From Cellulomonas sp. URHD0024 (GTDB lineage Bacteria > Actinomycetota > Actinomycetes > Actinomycetales > Cellulomonadaceae), in the NCBI RefSeq assembly GCF_000426185.1, contig NZ_AUEW01000001.1, positions 992,001 to 1,056,000 of the forward strand: DNA of 64,000 bases. The letters are read 5' to 3'. Both the position numbers and the translations under genes were made by a program. Under the pieces are notes generated by a model that worked only from the letters and a program-made list of their open reading frames with translations, searched no databases and was not told the origin of the DNA. Shown piece by piece: positions 45,880 through 54,522 of this stretch. Numbering within the stretch: the stretch's first letter is position 1; every line of letters starts with the position of its first letter.

Positions 45880-47328
45880 ATGACTTCCTTCGTCGAACTT
45901 GGCGTGCCCTCTGCCCTGTCGTCCGCGCTCACGGACCAGGGCATCACCGCCCCCTTCCCCATCCAGACGGCCACGCTGCCCGACTCGCTGGCGGGTCGCG
46001 ACGTCCTCGGCCGTGGCCGCACGGGCTCCGGCAAGACCCTGGCGTTCGCACTCCCCCTCGTCGCCCGTACCGCCGCCGGTGGCAAGGGCAAGGTAGCCCG
46101 ACGCCCCCGCGCGCTGGTGCTGGCCCCGACCCGCGAGCTCGCCACGCAGATCGACGCCACCATCGCTCCGCTCGCCAAGGTCCTCGGTCTGAACACCACC
46201 GTGATCTTCGGCGGCGTGTCCCAGGGCCGTCAGGTCTCCGCGCTCAACGGAGGCGTCGACATCGTCGTCGCCTGCCCGGGCCGCCTGGAGGACCTGCTCA
46301 ACCAGAAGCTGATCTCGCTGGAGGACGTGCAGATCACCGTTCTCGACGAGGCCGACCACATGGCCGACCTGGGCTTCCTGCCCGTCGTGAAGCGGATCCT
46401 CGACAAGACCCCGCCGCGCGGGCAGCGCCTGCTGTTCTCGGCGACCCTGGACAAGGGTGTCGACCAGCTGGTCAAGCGCTACCTGTCCAACCCGGTCGAG
46501 CACTCGGTCGACAGCGCCGAGTCGCCGGTCGCCGCGATGACCCACCACCTGTTCGAGGTCCGCGACGCCGACGCCAAGAAGGCCGTCGTGCACCACCTCG
46601 CCTCGGGCACCGGTCGCCGCGTGCTGTTCATGCGCACCAAGCACCAGGCCAAGAAGCTGGCCAAGCAGCTCACCATGGACGGCATCCCCGCCGTGGACCT
46701 GCACGGCAACCTGGCGCAGGCCGCTCGCGAGCGGAACCTCGAGGCGTTCTCCTCCGGGAGCGTCCGCGTGCTCGTCGCCACCGACATCGCCGCCCGCGGC
46801 ATCCACGTCGACGACATCGAGCTCGTCGTGCACGTCGACCCGCCGGCCGAGCACAAGGCCTACCTGCACCGCTCGGGCCGCACGGCGCGTGCCGGTTCGG
46901 GTGGCGACGTCGTCACGGTGATCCTGCCCGAGCAGCGCGGCGACGTCCGTCAGCTCACGCGTGCCGCGAAGATCACGGCCACGCCCAGGCCGGTGAACGC
47001 CGGCGACGCCACGCTGACCAAGCTCGTCGGCGAGCAGGCGGAACCGGTGCGCTACGTCGCGCCCCCGGTCACGCAGCAGTCGTCCGGTGGCGGCGGTGCC
47101 CGTCGCGGTTCCGGTCGCGGCAACGGGTCGAGCCGTCAGGCGTCGGCTGCGGCCGGCGGCGCCGCCGCTTCGACCGGCGGTCAGCGACGTCAGTCCTCCG
47201 CCGGCGCCGCTGCCGGTGCCCCGTCGGGTCAGCGCCGTCGTCGTGGCGGCTCCGGTCGCGGCGGATCGGGCGGCGGTTCGGGTGCGTCGTCGTCCGGCGG
47301 CCCCCGCGTCGTGTACTCGCGCGGCTGA
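45880..47328 (+). CDS. DEAD-box RNA helicase
   Basis: 482 residues. Helicase motifs in order: Q-motif region (FPIQTATLPDSLAGRDVLGR), GRTGSGKT, PTRELATQI, DEADHMAD, SATLDK, and RSGRTARAG. The C-terminal ~95 residues form a Gly/Arg/Ser-rich tail with RGSGRGNGSSRQ and RRRRGGSGRGGSGGGSG, a probable RNA-binding tail. It acts in RNA unwinding for ribosome assembly or decay, often cold-induced. A long leader precedes it and a strong terminator follows. Confidence 0.95.
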   Translation: MTSFVELGVPSALSSALTDQGITAPFPIQTATLPDSLAGRDVLGRGRTGSGKTLAFALPLVARTAAGGKGKVARRPRALVLAPTRELATQIDATIAPLAKVLGLNTTVIFGGVSQGRQVSALNGGVDIVVACPGRLEDLLNQKLISLEDVQITVLDEADHMADLGFLPVVKRILDKTPPRGQRLLFSATLDKGVDQLVKRYLSNPVEHSVDSAESPVAAMTHHLFEVRDADAKKAVVHHLASGTGRRVLFMRTKHQAKKLAKQLTMDGIPAVDLHGNLAQAARERNLEAFSSGSVRVLVATDIAARGIHVDDIELVVHVDPPAEHKAYLHRSGRTARAGSGGDVVTVILPEQRGDVRQLTRAAKITATPRPVNAGDATLTKLVGEQAEPVRYVAPPVTQQSSGGGGARRGSGRGNGSSRQASAAAGGAAASTGGQRRQSSAGAAAGAPSGQRRRRGGSGRGGSGGGSGASSSGGPRVVYSRG

Positions 47329-47337
47329 TCCCGCGCC

Positions 47338-47372
47338 GCCAGAGGCCGGCCCTTGTCGGGCCGGCCTCTGGC
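47338..47372 (+). terminator. Terminator of the DEAD-box helicase gene
   Basis: A perfect 15-bp stem, GCCAGAGGCCGGCCC with its complement, and a TTGTC loop, 10 bp after the stop codon. Confidence 0.92.
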
Positions 47373-47427
47373 GTATCCGCAGGTGGGCCCGCATGATGGG
47401 ACTCTCCGACGCACTGGGAGCCCCCGC

Positions 47428-48030
47428 ATGGCGATCATCTCCCGCGGATTTCGCGGCAAGCGCGAGACCGACCCCCGAATCCCGCCCGGCCAGTACCTCG
47501 AACGTGGATTCCCGGTGCTGTCCGCCGGACCGACCCCCCGCGCCGACCTGTCCACGTGGACGTTCTCGATCACGGCCGGCGGCGACGCGCTCAGGACGTG
47601 GACGTGGTCCGAGCTCACGCACCTGCCGCACGAGGACGTCGTCAAGGACATCCACTGCGTCACGAAGTGGTCGAAGCTGGACTCGGTCTGGCGCGGCATC
47701 TCGCTGGACAGCCTGCTCGCCTCGGTCGAGATCGACCCCGGCCATGCGTACGTGATGGCGCACTGCGACGGCGGCTACACGACGAACGTCCCGCTCGCCG
47801 ACCTGCAGGGCGGCAAGGCGTGGATCGCCTACCAGTACGACGGAGCGCCCCTGCCGCCCGAGCACGGTGGTCCCGCTCGGCTGCTGGTTCCCCACCTCTA
47901 CTTCTGGAAGTCGGCCAAGTGGGTGCGCAGCCTGGAGCTCATGACGGAGAACACCTGGGGCTTCTGGGAGCGGCTCGGCTACCACGAGTACGGCGACCCC
48001 TGGAAGGAACAGCGGTACTGGGGTGACTGA
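47428..48030 (+). CDS. Molybdopterin-dependent oxidoreductase (sulfite-oxidase fold)
   Basis: 200 residues from the ATG at 47428; an upstream extension would read through the helicase terminator and is rejected. It has only the SUOX-type Mo domain. The Mo-ligand Cys is in DIHCVTKWSKLD, and AHCDGGYTTNVPLADL and HLYFWKSAKWVRSLELM are typical. There is no signal peptide or Tat motif, so it is cytosolic. It overlaps the flavin reductase gene by 8 nt, its probable electron donor. Confidence 0.92.
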   Translation: MAIISRGFRGKRETDPRIPPGQYLERGFPVLSAGPTPRADLSTWTFSITAGGDALRTWTWSELTHLPHEDVVKDIHCVTKWSKLDSVWRGISLDSLLASVEIDPGHAYVMAHCDGGYTTNVPLADLQGGKAWIAYQYDGAPLPPEHGGPARLLVPHLYFWKSAKWVRSLELMTENTWGFWERLGYHEYGDPWKEQRYWGD

Positions 48031-48784
48031 GCCGTACACACTGAGCTGGCTCGTCGGAAGACTCGTGGCCCGCCGCCTCGAGACCCCCACCGCCGCGACC
48101 CTCGAGCTCGACGTGCCGGGCTGGCGCGGTGCCATGGCCGGTCAGCACGTCGACATCCGGCTGACCGCCGAGGACGGCTACTCCACGCAACGTTCCTACT
48201 CTCTGGCCTCCCCCGGCACGATCGGGCTGCCCGGCGGGCCGGTGGGGAGCGAGCGGATCGCCCTGACCGTGCAGGTGGTCGACGACGGCGAGGTCTCCCC
48301 GTACCTGACGCAGGACCTGCAGATCGGCGACGAGGTCGAGCTGCGCGGCCCGATCGGGAACTGGTTCGTCTGGCACGCGACCGACCCGCACCCCGTGCAG
48401 CTCGTCGCCGGCGGTTCGGGACTGGTTCCGCTCATGTCGATGCTGCGTACCCGTCGGTCCGCGGGGTCGGTCTCCCCTTTTCGGCTGCTGGCCTCGGTGC
48501 GCACACCGGCCGACGCCCTCTACGCCGACGAGCTCGCGACGCTGGAGCCGGACGTCGCGATCACCCGCGTGTGGACACGAAGTGGACCGCCGGGCTTCCT
48601 CGGACCCCTCGGCCGCGTGAACGCTGCGGTGCTGGGTGGCGCGTGCTTCCCACCCGACCTGAACGCGCACGTGTTCGTCTGCGGCCCGACGCCGTTCGTC
48701 GAGCTCGTCGCCGACACGCTCGTCGACCTCGGCCACGACCCGGACCGGATCCGCACCGAACGCTTCGGGCCGACCGGGCCCTGA
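48023..48784 (+). CDS. FAD-binding oxidoreductase (ferredoxin-NADP reductase fold)
   Basis: 253 residues from GTG within the end of the Mo gene. The FAD motif RSYSLAS, the NAD(P)-binding VAGGSGLVPLMSMLR and the C-terminal VFVCGPTPFVELV define the fold. No [2Fe-2S] Cys cluster is present. It probably moves electrons between NAD(P)H and the adjacent Mo protein. Confidence 0.92.
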   Translation: MTEPYTLSWLVGRLVARRLETPTAATLELDVPGWRGAMAGQHVDIRLTAEDGYSTQRSYSLASPGTIGLPGGPVGSERIALTVQVVDDGEVSPYLTQDLQIGDEVELRGPIGNWFVWHATDPHPVQLVAGGSGLVPLMSMLRTRRSAGSVSPFRLLASVRTPADALYADELATLEPDVAITRVWTRSGPPGFLGPLGRVNAAVLGGACFPPDLNAHVFVCGPTPFVELVADTLVDLGHDPDRIRTERFGPTGP

Positions 48785-49381
48785 CTACTCCGGCCAGTCC
48801 CTGATCCAGCTCAGCGGCGAGCCGGACTGCGGCCGCCAGTCGAGCGGAGGGTCCTCCCCGACGCGCCCGTCGACCACCTCGCGCAGCAGGTCCGCGTGCC
48901 CGGTGTGCCGGCCGTACTCCTCGACCAGGTCGAACAGCAGTCGGCGCAGGTTGGCGTGGTTGCCGGCACCGTCCCCGTCGTGCACCTGACCGTCCAGTCC
49001 TCCGGCTGCGAGCGCCGCCTCGAGGCGGTCGCGCGAGCGAGACACTGCTCCGTCCCACGCCGCGTAGAGCTGCTCGGGGGTGTCGTGCACCGCTGAGAGG
49101 AGCTCCTGGTCGTTCTCGCCCCAGGTCTCGGGCTGCCAGATCCCCTCGCCCGGATGCTGACCGGCGAGCTTCCACCGGAAGGTCGTGTCCTCGACGGCGG
49201 CCAGGTGCTTGAGCAACCCGCCGAGGGTGAGCGCCGAGTCGCCGATGTGCTGGTCCAGGCCGGCGCTGTCGAGTCCGTCGGCCTTCCAGCGGAACGTCGT
49301 GCGCAGCCGGTCCAGGGCGCCGACGAGGTGGTCGAGCTCGCTGCTCGCAAGAGGTGGTTCCCAGGGTGCGATCTTCGTCAT
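48785..49381 (-). CDS. DinB-family protein (DUF664, mycothiol-transferase-like)
   Basis: 198 residues from the ATG at 49381. Four-helix DinB bundle; the His ligands are in LGGLLKHLAAVEDTTF and DLVEEYGRHTGHADLLRE, near 57, 150 and 154. Related actinobacterial proteins use mycothiol as a cofactor. Convergent with the flavin reductase gene (stops adjacent) and downstream of the ppc terminator. Confidence 0.88.
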   Translation of the reverse strand: MTKIAPWEPPLASSELDHLVGALDRLRTTFRWKADGLDSAGLDQHIGDSALTLGGLLKHLAAVEDTTFRWKLAGQHPGEGIWQPETWGENDQELLSAVHDTPEQLYAAWDGAVSRSRDRLEAALAAGGLDGQVHDGDGAGNHANLRRLLFDLVEEYGRHTGHADLLREVVDGRVGEDPPLDWRPQSGSPLSWIRDWPE

Positions 49382-49392
49382 GAAACGACCGT

Positions 49393-49431
49393 AGGCCCGG
49401 TTCCGGACGTTTCGCGTCCGGAACCGGGCCT
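49393..49431 (-). terminator. Terminator after ppc
   Basis: AGGCCCGGTTCCGGACG pairs perfectly (17 bp) with its complement around TTTCG, between the ppc stop and the DinB start. Confidence 0.9.
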
Positions 49432-49446
49432 CGCGTCGCAGATGCG

Positions 49447-52113
49447 TCAGCCGGTGTTCTGCAGGCCGGCGGAGACGCCGTTGACGGACAGCAGGAGCAG
49501 CCGTCGCAGGTCGTCCACCTCGTCGGGCGCCGCCCCGGTGCGGAGCGCGCGCAGGGCACGCAGCTGCAGGAGCGAGAGAGCGTCGACGTACGGGCTGCGC
49601 AGCTGGACGGCGCGGCCGAGGATGCGCCGGCGCGACAGGATCGCGTCGCTGTCGGTGATGAGCAGGACCCACTTGCGGGTCAGCGACATCTCCTCGAGCA
49701 CCTGCCCAGCCAGGTCGGCACGGTCGCCCAGGGCGAGGTAGCGCTCGGCGATCCGCTCGTCGGTCTTGGCCAGCGACATCTCGACGTTGTCGATCATCGT
49801 CGTGAACAGGGGCCACTGCGCGTACGCAGCCCGCAGCTCGTCGAGGTCTGCGACGGCCTCCAGCGCGGTGCCCAGGCCGTACCAACCGGCCAGGTTGATG
49901 CGCGCCTGCGACCAGGAGAACACCCACGGGATCGCACGCAGGTCGTCGAGCGACTCGACCGAGAGGCCGCGACGGGCCGGCCGAGAGCCGATCGGCAGCA
50001 GGCCCAGCTCCTCCAGCGGCGTGACCTCGGCGAACCACTGCGGGAAGCCCGGGGACCGGACCAGCTCGTGGAAGCGCACGCGAGAGGACTCGTCCAGCCG
50101 GGCAGCCAGCTCGGTGAACCGCTCGGTCGCCGCCGCGTTGCGCTTCTCGACGGACGGCGCACCGGCGAGGAGCGTCGCCGCGGCCACCTGCTCGATGTGC
50201 CGGGCGGCGATCACAGGGTCGCCGTACCGGGCGAAGATGACCTCGCCCTGCTCGGTCAGCTTGAACCGGCCGTCCACCGAGCCCGGGGGCTGTGCGAGCA
50301 GGGCTCGGTTGGCCGGGCCGCCACCGCGACCGAGGGCACCGCCGCGGCCGTGGAACAGTGTGAGGACGATGTCGTGCCGACGCGCCCAGTCGGTGATCCG
50401 GCGCTGCGCGGTGTCGAGGGTGAGGGTGGCCGAGACCGGTCCGACGTCCTTGGACGAGTCCGAGTAGCCGAGCATGATCTCGACCCGCCGACCGTTCTCC
50501 GCGAGCCGACGCTGGACCTGCGGGAACGCGAGGGCGTCCTCGAGGATGTCCACGCTGGCCTCGAGGTCCGCGAAGGTCTCGAACAACGGGATCGCGTCGA
50601 TGATCGGCGTGAAGTCCGAACCCGCGAACGCGATCTCGGCCAGCTCGTAGACGGCGGCGAGGTGCTCGGCGGACTGGGTGAACGAGACGATGTACCGACG
50701 AGCGGCCGACAGCCCGAACCGCCGCTGCACGTCGCCGAGAGCGCGGAACGTGGCCAGGACCTCGACCGTCCGGGGCTCGAGCTCGCCGTCGACACCGTTC
50801 TTGGCGATGTCCGCGAGCGCCGCCTCATGAACCTGCGAGTGCTGCCGCACCTCGAGCTCGGCGAGGTGGAACCCGAACGTCTGCACCTGCCAGATCAGCC
50901 GCTGCAGCTCGCCGTACGCGGACCGCGTCGCGCCCGCCTGGGACAGCGAGCGCTGGACGACCGTCAGGTCCGACTCCAGCTCCGACGCGTCCCCGTACGC
51001 CAGGACCGCATCCTGCCTGCGCGTCGCGGCGATGCGCTCCGCGAGGAAGTAGACGACCCGGCGGTGCGGTTCGTTCGGTGCGTCGACCGCGATGCGTTCG
51101 GCGAGCGACCCCGACAGCGCGACCTGGCTCGTCCAGAGCTCGACCAGCTCGCTCGACGCGGGCGTGTCGTCGCCCGAGAGGGTCAGGCCACCGGCCGTCC
51201 GGCGGGCGGACGACTCGAGCTCGCTGAGCACCTTGTCCGACGACAGCTGCGCGGCCTGCAGCGTGATCTGGGCGGTCACGTTGGGGTTCCCGTCGCGGTC
51301 ACCGCCGATCCACGAGCCGAGTCGAGCGAACGCCCGGACGGCGGGCGCGGTCGTCCCGGCAGCGTCGGCGAGCAGCCAGTCGTCCAGTCGTCGGTACACG
51401 TCCGGCAGGGTGTCGGCGAGCGTCGACTCGAAGACGCTGAGCACGGTGCGGACCTCGTCGAGAACCGTGGGCTTGGCCTCCCGCAGCGGGGCCGTGCGCC
51501 ACAGCGTGTCGATCTCGCCGAGCAGCTTGCGGTCGTTCTCCGCGAGCGACATGCCGCCGACGCTGCGCGAGTCGCGCTCGGCGACGAGCTCGGCGAGCCG
51601 CCGGATCGAGGCGGAGACTGCGCGCCGGCGGGCCTCGGTCGGGTGCGCGGTGAGGACCGGACGGAACTCCATCTCGGCCAGCCGCTGGCGCGCGACGTCC
51701 TGGCCGACCTCCTGCGCGAGCTGCGCGACGGCGGCCGGCAAGGAGTCGTCGGGAGCCAGGTGGTGCGGCAGGAGGCTCGCCTCGCGTTCCCGCAGGACGC
51801 GGACGCGGTGGTACTCCTCGGCCGTGTTGGCCAGGTGGAAGTAGCACGTGAACGCGCGCGCGACCTGCTCGGCGCGGGTCATGGTGAAGCCGGACACCAG
51901 CTCCTCGGCCTGCGCGAGCGCCTCGGCATCCGGCCCGTTGTGGGCGCGGATCGCCAGCTCGCGCAGTCGCTCCACGTCGGCGAGCAGGTCGTCTCCGCCC
52001 GCCTCCCGCAGGACCCGACCGAGGAACTCGCCCAGCACACGGACGTCGTTGCGCAGTGGTTCGGGGACCTCATGGTTGGCCAGGCCCTGCGGGGCGTCGC
52101 TCGGTGCAGTCAC
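49447..52113 (-). CDS. ppc: Phosphoenolpyruvate carboxylase
   Basis: 888 residues, family length, from GTG. Catalytic motifs: VLTAHPTEARRRAV with the active His, MLGYSDSSKDVGPVSATL and TLFHGRGGALGRGGGPANRA; the C-terminus ends QNTG as usual. It makes oxaloacetate from PEP and bicarbonate to refill the TCA cycle. TAGTTT, 6 nt, then GTG with no ribosome binding site suggests a leaderless mRNA. Confidence 0.98.
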   Translation of the reverse strand: MTAPSDAPQGLANHEVPEPLRNDVRVLGEFLGRVLREAGGDDLLADVERLRELAIRAHNGPDAEALAQAEELVSGFTMTRAEQVARAFTCYFHLANTAEEYHRVRVLREREASLLPHHLAPDDSLPAAVAQLAQEVGQDVARQRLAEMEFRPVLTAHPTEARRRAVSASIRRLAELVAERDSRSVGGMSLAENDRKLLGEIDTLWRTAPLREAKPTVLDEVRTVLSVFESTLADTLPDVYRRLDDWLLADAAGTTAPAVRAFARLGSWIGGDRDGNPNVTAQITLQAAQLSSDKVLSELESSARRTAGGLTLSGDDTPASSELVELWTSQVALSGSLAERIAVDAPNEPHRRVVYFLAERIAATRRQDAVLAYGDASELESDLTVVQRSLSQAGATRSAYGELQRLIWQVQTFGFHLAELEVRQHSQVHEAALADIAKNGVDGELEPRTVEVLATFRALGDVQRRFGLSAARRYIVSFTQSAEHLAAVYELAEIAFAGSDFTPIIDAIPLFETFADLEASVDILEDALAFPQVQRRLAENGRRVEIMLGYSDSSKDVGPVSATLTLDTAQRRITDWARRHDIVLTLFHGRGGALGRGGGPANRALLAQPPGSVDGRFKLTEQGEVIFARYGDPVIAARHIEQVAAATLLAGAPSVEKRNAAATERFTELAARLDESSRVRFHELVRSPGFPQWFAEVTPLEELGLLPIGSRPARRGLSVESLDDLRAIPWVFSWSQARINLAGWYGLGTALEAVADLDELRAAYAQWPLFTTMIDNVEMSLAKTDERIAERYLALGDRADLAGQVLEEMSLTRKWVLLITDSDAILSRRRILGRAVQLRSPYVDALSLLQLRALRALRTGAAPDEVDDLRRLLLLSVNGVSAGLQNTG

Positions 52114-52119
52114 GGGCCA

Positions 52120-52125
52120 AAACTA
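52120..52125 (-). promoter_or_regulatory. Candidate -10 (TAGTTT) of ppc
   Basis: TAGTTT is followed by TGGCCC and the GTG start on the minus strand, the leaderless spacing. Confidence 0.45.
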
Positions 52126-52169
52126 AGGCACGTTGCGCGATCTGCGTCCCGGGCGTCCAAGGCCGTTAC

Positions 52170-52182
52170 ATGTGAGACACAT
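52170..52182. promoter_or_regulatory. Small inverted repeat ATGTG-AGA-CACAT upstream of ppc
   Basis: Perfect 5-bp arms, 45 bp upstream of the ppc -10 candidate. The half-sites resemble CRP/GlxR sites, but the spacing (3 rather than about 6-8) does not fit, so the assignment is weak. Confidence 0.25.
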
Positions 52183-52188
52183 CTCGCC

Positions 52189-53040
52189 TCACGCCGAGAG
52201 CTCGTCGAGCAAGGTCGGACGGCGGGGCACCCAGCCCCACGTCGCGCGCGCGAGCGCACCGTCCGCACGCTGGTCCACCAGGAGCGCGTCGGCGAACGGG
52301 TCCCCGAACCGGGCGCGCGAGTCGTCGTCGGACTCCGGCACCACCGTGCCGCCGGCTCCGACGACCGCCTGCGCGATCTCGCGGACCGTCGGGCTGTGCC
52401 CGGACGCCGCGGCGACCCGGCCGTGCGGACCACCGGAGAGCGCCGCGACGTAGAGGTCCGCCAGGTCCTCGACGTGCACGGTCGACCAGTGCTGCGCTCC
52501 CGACCCGACCAGCCGCATCGCGCCGTCCTGCGTCCGCGAACCGGCGCCGAAGACGGCGGCGACGACTCCGCGGTCCTGCCCGTGCACGATGGCCGGCGCG
52601 ACGATCGTCGCCCGGACGTCCGCTGCCAGCAGCCGCTCCTCGCGCTCGGGCCGCCAGGCGACGATCGCCGGCGGGTCGAGCGGGGCGTCCTCGGTCACGT
52701 CGCCCGCGCCCCAGATCCAGATGCCGCTGGTGTGCAGGTACCGCTTCTCGGTCCCGGAGAACGCCGCGACGACCGCGTCGATCACCGCGTCGTCGAACGC
52801 CGGGTTCTGAGAGTCCCCCGTCGCCGCGGTGTGGATCGCGGCGTCGACGGTCCCGAGCTCCTCGACGAGCCACGCGGTGTCCGTCAGGTCGTGGACGACC
52901 GCCTTGGCACCGGCCTCCCGGACCTGGGCCGCGGCGGTCTCGCTGCGGGTGACGGCGAGCACCTCGTGGCCGGCGGCGAGCAGTGCGGCGAGGACGTTCG
53001 AGCCGATGTAGCCGGTGGCGCCGGTGAGAAGGACGAACAT
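52189..53040 (-). CDS. NAD(P)-dependent epimerase/dehydratase-like SDR
   Basis: 283 residues from the ATG at 53040, with GGGAG upstream. The Rossmann N-terminus MFVLLTGATGYIGSNVLAAL binds NAD(P); the extended/atypical SDR pattern continues with AAIHTAATGDSQN and STVHVEDLADLYVAAL. The active-site Tyr-x3-Lys is not evident, which fits the atypical NAD(P)H-binding group. It is divergent from the HxlR regulator that probably controls it. Confidence 0.9.
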   Translation of the reverse strand: MFVLLTGATGYIGSNVLAALLAAGHEVLAVTRSETAAAQVREAGAKAVVHDLTDTAWLVEELGTVDAAIHTAATGDSQNPAFDDAVIDAVVAAFSGTEKRYLHTSGIWIWGAGDVTEDAPLDPPAIVAWRPEREERLLAADVRATIVAPAIVHGQDRGVVAAVFGAGSRTQDGAMRLVGSGAQHWSTVHVEDLADLYVAALSGGPHGRVAAASGHSPTVREIAQAVVGAGGTVVPESDDDSRARFGDPFADALLVDQRADGALARATWGWVPRRPTLLDELSA

Positions 53041-53078
53041 GTGGACTCCCATGGATGGTCTGACCTCTGACGTCGCCG

Positions 53079-53085
53079 ATAGTAT
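53079..53085. promoter_or_regulatory. Shared symmetric -10 (ATAGTAT) of the SDR and hxlR genes
   Basis: ATAGTAT reads TAGTAT on plus and TACTAT on minus, both good -10 hexamers, midway in the 85-bp divergent region. The overlap implies that the two promoters exclude each other. Confidence 0.45.
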
Positions 53086-53125
53086 GAATTGGAAACCAGG
53101 CACTTCAACGGAAGTCGGTCACCCC

Positions 53126-53509
53126 GTGGATACCGTCCCTGACTGCGTCCCCTACGACGTGCTCGACGTCGCATGCCCGAGCCGGATGGTGCTCGCGCGC
53201 GTCGGCGAGAAGTGGACCGTACGCATCCTGCTGTCGCTCGACCGCTCCGTCCTGCGGTTCACCGAGCTGCGCGGCCTCCTGACCGACATCACCCCCAAGG
53301 TGCTCACGGAGACGCTGCGCGCGCTCGAACGCGACGGTCTCGTCGCCCGGCAGGTGTTCGCCGAGGTGCCGCCACGCGTCGAGTACCGCCTGACCCCGCT
53401 CGGCACCTCGCTGCTCGACGCGGTGCAGACGCTGCGCTCGTGGTCCGAGGCGAACGCGGCGCAGATCGTGGAGGCGCGGGCGCGCGCGGACGCCCGGGCC
53501 CTCGTCTGA
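53126..53509 (+). CDS. HxlR-family transcriptional regulator
   Basis: 127 residues from the GTG at 53126; an ATG at 53084 lies within the presumed -10 and is less likely. The HxlR winged helix is clear: VLARVGEKWTVRILLSLDRS, FTELRGLLTDITPKVLTETL and PRVEYRLTPLG. Cys residues lie before the wHTH (PDC and ACPS), possibly redox-sensing. It is divergent from the SDR gene, as is usual for HxlR/target pairs. Confidence 0.92.
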   Translation: MDTVPDCVPYDVLDVACPSRMVLARVGEKWTVRILLSLDRSVLRFTELRGLLTDITPKVLTETLRALERDGLVARQVFAEVPPRVEYRLTPLGTSLLDAVQTLRSWSEANAAQIVEARARADARALV

Positions 53510-53511
53510 AA

Positions 53512-53540
53512 CAGCCCGATCCTCGACCGCGTCCGGGCTG
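53512..53540 (+). terminator. Weak hairpin after hxlR
   Basis: CAGCCCG and CGGGCTG form a 7-bp stem with a 15-nt loop just after the stop codon. Confidence 0.45.
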
Positions 53541-53612
53541 CCCGGTCGACCACCTGGCATACGCTCGCGCTCACGGTCGAAGCGGTGTCGACCCGGCAAC
53601 CCTGGAGTGACC

Positions 53613-53924
53613 ATGCGTGACGACGGCACCGGCGCCGACCAGGCGGTGTCCGTCTCGCCGACGAGGCTGCGCATCGGGATCTTCCTGGTCTTCCTCTGGT
53701 GGATCCCCGTCTGGCTGGCCGCACCCGTCCTCGCCGACGTGTTCGGGCTCGACAGCCACGACGTGCTCGTCTGGCTGATCGTCGTCCAGACCGTCGTCGG
53801 CCTCGCCGGCGTGCTCGTCGTGGGCCGGCAGATCGCCCGGATCATGAAGGGCATCCCGGCGCGCAGGATGCTGCCGACCGTGTGGCACGTCCTGCGCCAC
53901 GGCACGATCGACGCGGCTCGATAG
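53613..53924 (+). CDS. Small two-helix membrane protein
   Basis: 103 residues from the ATG at 53613, GGAG upstream. Two membrane helices (about 20-41 and 50-70: IGIFLVFLWWIPVWLAAPVL and VLVWLIVVQTVVGLAGVLVV) and a basic C-terminal tail (RQIARIMKGIPARR). No family recognised. Confidence 0.75.
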   Translation: MRDDGTGADQAVSVSPTRLRIGIFLVFLWWIPVWLAAPVLADVFGLDSHDVLVWLIVVQTVVGLAGVLVVGRQIARIMKGIPARRMLPTVWHVLRHGTIDAAR

Positions 53925-54033
53925 CCGCCTTGGTTCCGCGCGGCCCTCACGATCCGGGGACCGCCCCGGTTGCGGGGCCATCCGGACGGCAGTCCAATAC
54001 CAGGACGGGGGACCTACCGAAGGAGGCTCCAAG

Positions 54034-54468
54034 ATGAGCTCCCAGACTGTCTGGATCATCGTCGCCGTCGCCGTCGTGGCCGTCGTCCTGATCGTCATCG
54101 CCGTCGTGATGCTCACCGGCCGCGGACGCAGACGTGAGGAGGCGCAGCGCGCCAAGGCGCAGGAGATCCGCGAGAAGGCCGCGGCCGATCAGGTCGAGCT
54201 GCAGCGTCGCGAGGCGGAGGCGGCACGGCTCGACGCGCAGGCCCGGCTCGCGAAGGCCGAGGCGGACGCCCGGGCGGCGGACGCCGCAGCGCTCCAGAAC
54301 GAGGCACGGGCGCACGCCCAGGACGCAGCCGGTGCGCGCTCAGACCTGGATGAGCGACTGAGCACGGCCGACCGGATCGACCCCGACGTGGTCGACGGCG
54401 AGCCGCGTGTCGTCGACGACCAGGCACGTGCGGTCGACGACGGGGCGCGTCGCGAACCACGAGTCTGA
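54034..54468 (+). CDS. Single-pass membrane protein with coiled-coil tail
   Basis: 144 residues with GAAGGAGG before the ATG. One N-terminal helix (WIIVAVAVVAVVLIVIAVVM) is followed by about 80 residues of Ala/Arg/Glu heptads (QVELQRREAEAARLDAQARL), a cytosolic coiled coil, and an acidic end. Such proteins recur in actinobacteria without a known role. Confidence 0.8.
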   Translation: MSSQTVWIIVAVAVVAVVLIVIAVVMLTGRGRRREEAQRAKAQEIREKAAADQVELQRREAEAARLDAQARLAKAEADARAADAAALQNEARAHAQDAAGARSDLDERLSTADRIDPDVVDGEPRVVDDQARAVDDGARREPRV

Positions 54469-54480
54469 CCGCGAACAAGG

Positions 54481-54522
54481 AGTCGGGGTCCGTTCGGTCG
54501 GAACGACCGGCGGGCCCCGACT
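54481..54522. terminator. Bidirectional terminator between convergent genes
   Basis: AGTCGGGGTCCG pairs with CGGGCCCCGACT (12 bp, one T-G), with an inner GGTCG-GAA-CGACC hairpin. Located between the coiled-coil gene and the convergent gene ending at 54523. Confidence 0.85.

Noticed and set aside
52170..52182. CRP/GlxR site upstream of ppc
   Set aside because: Half-sites fit but the 3-nt spacing does not; kept only as a low-confidence inverted repeat.
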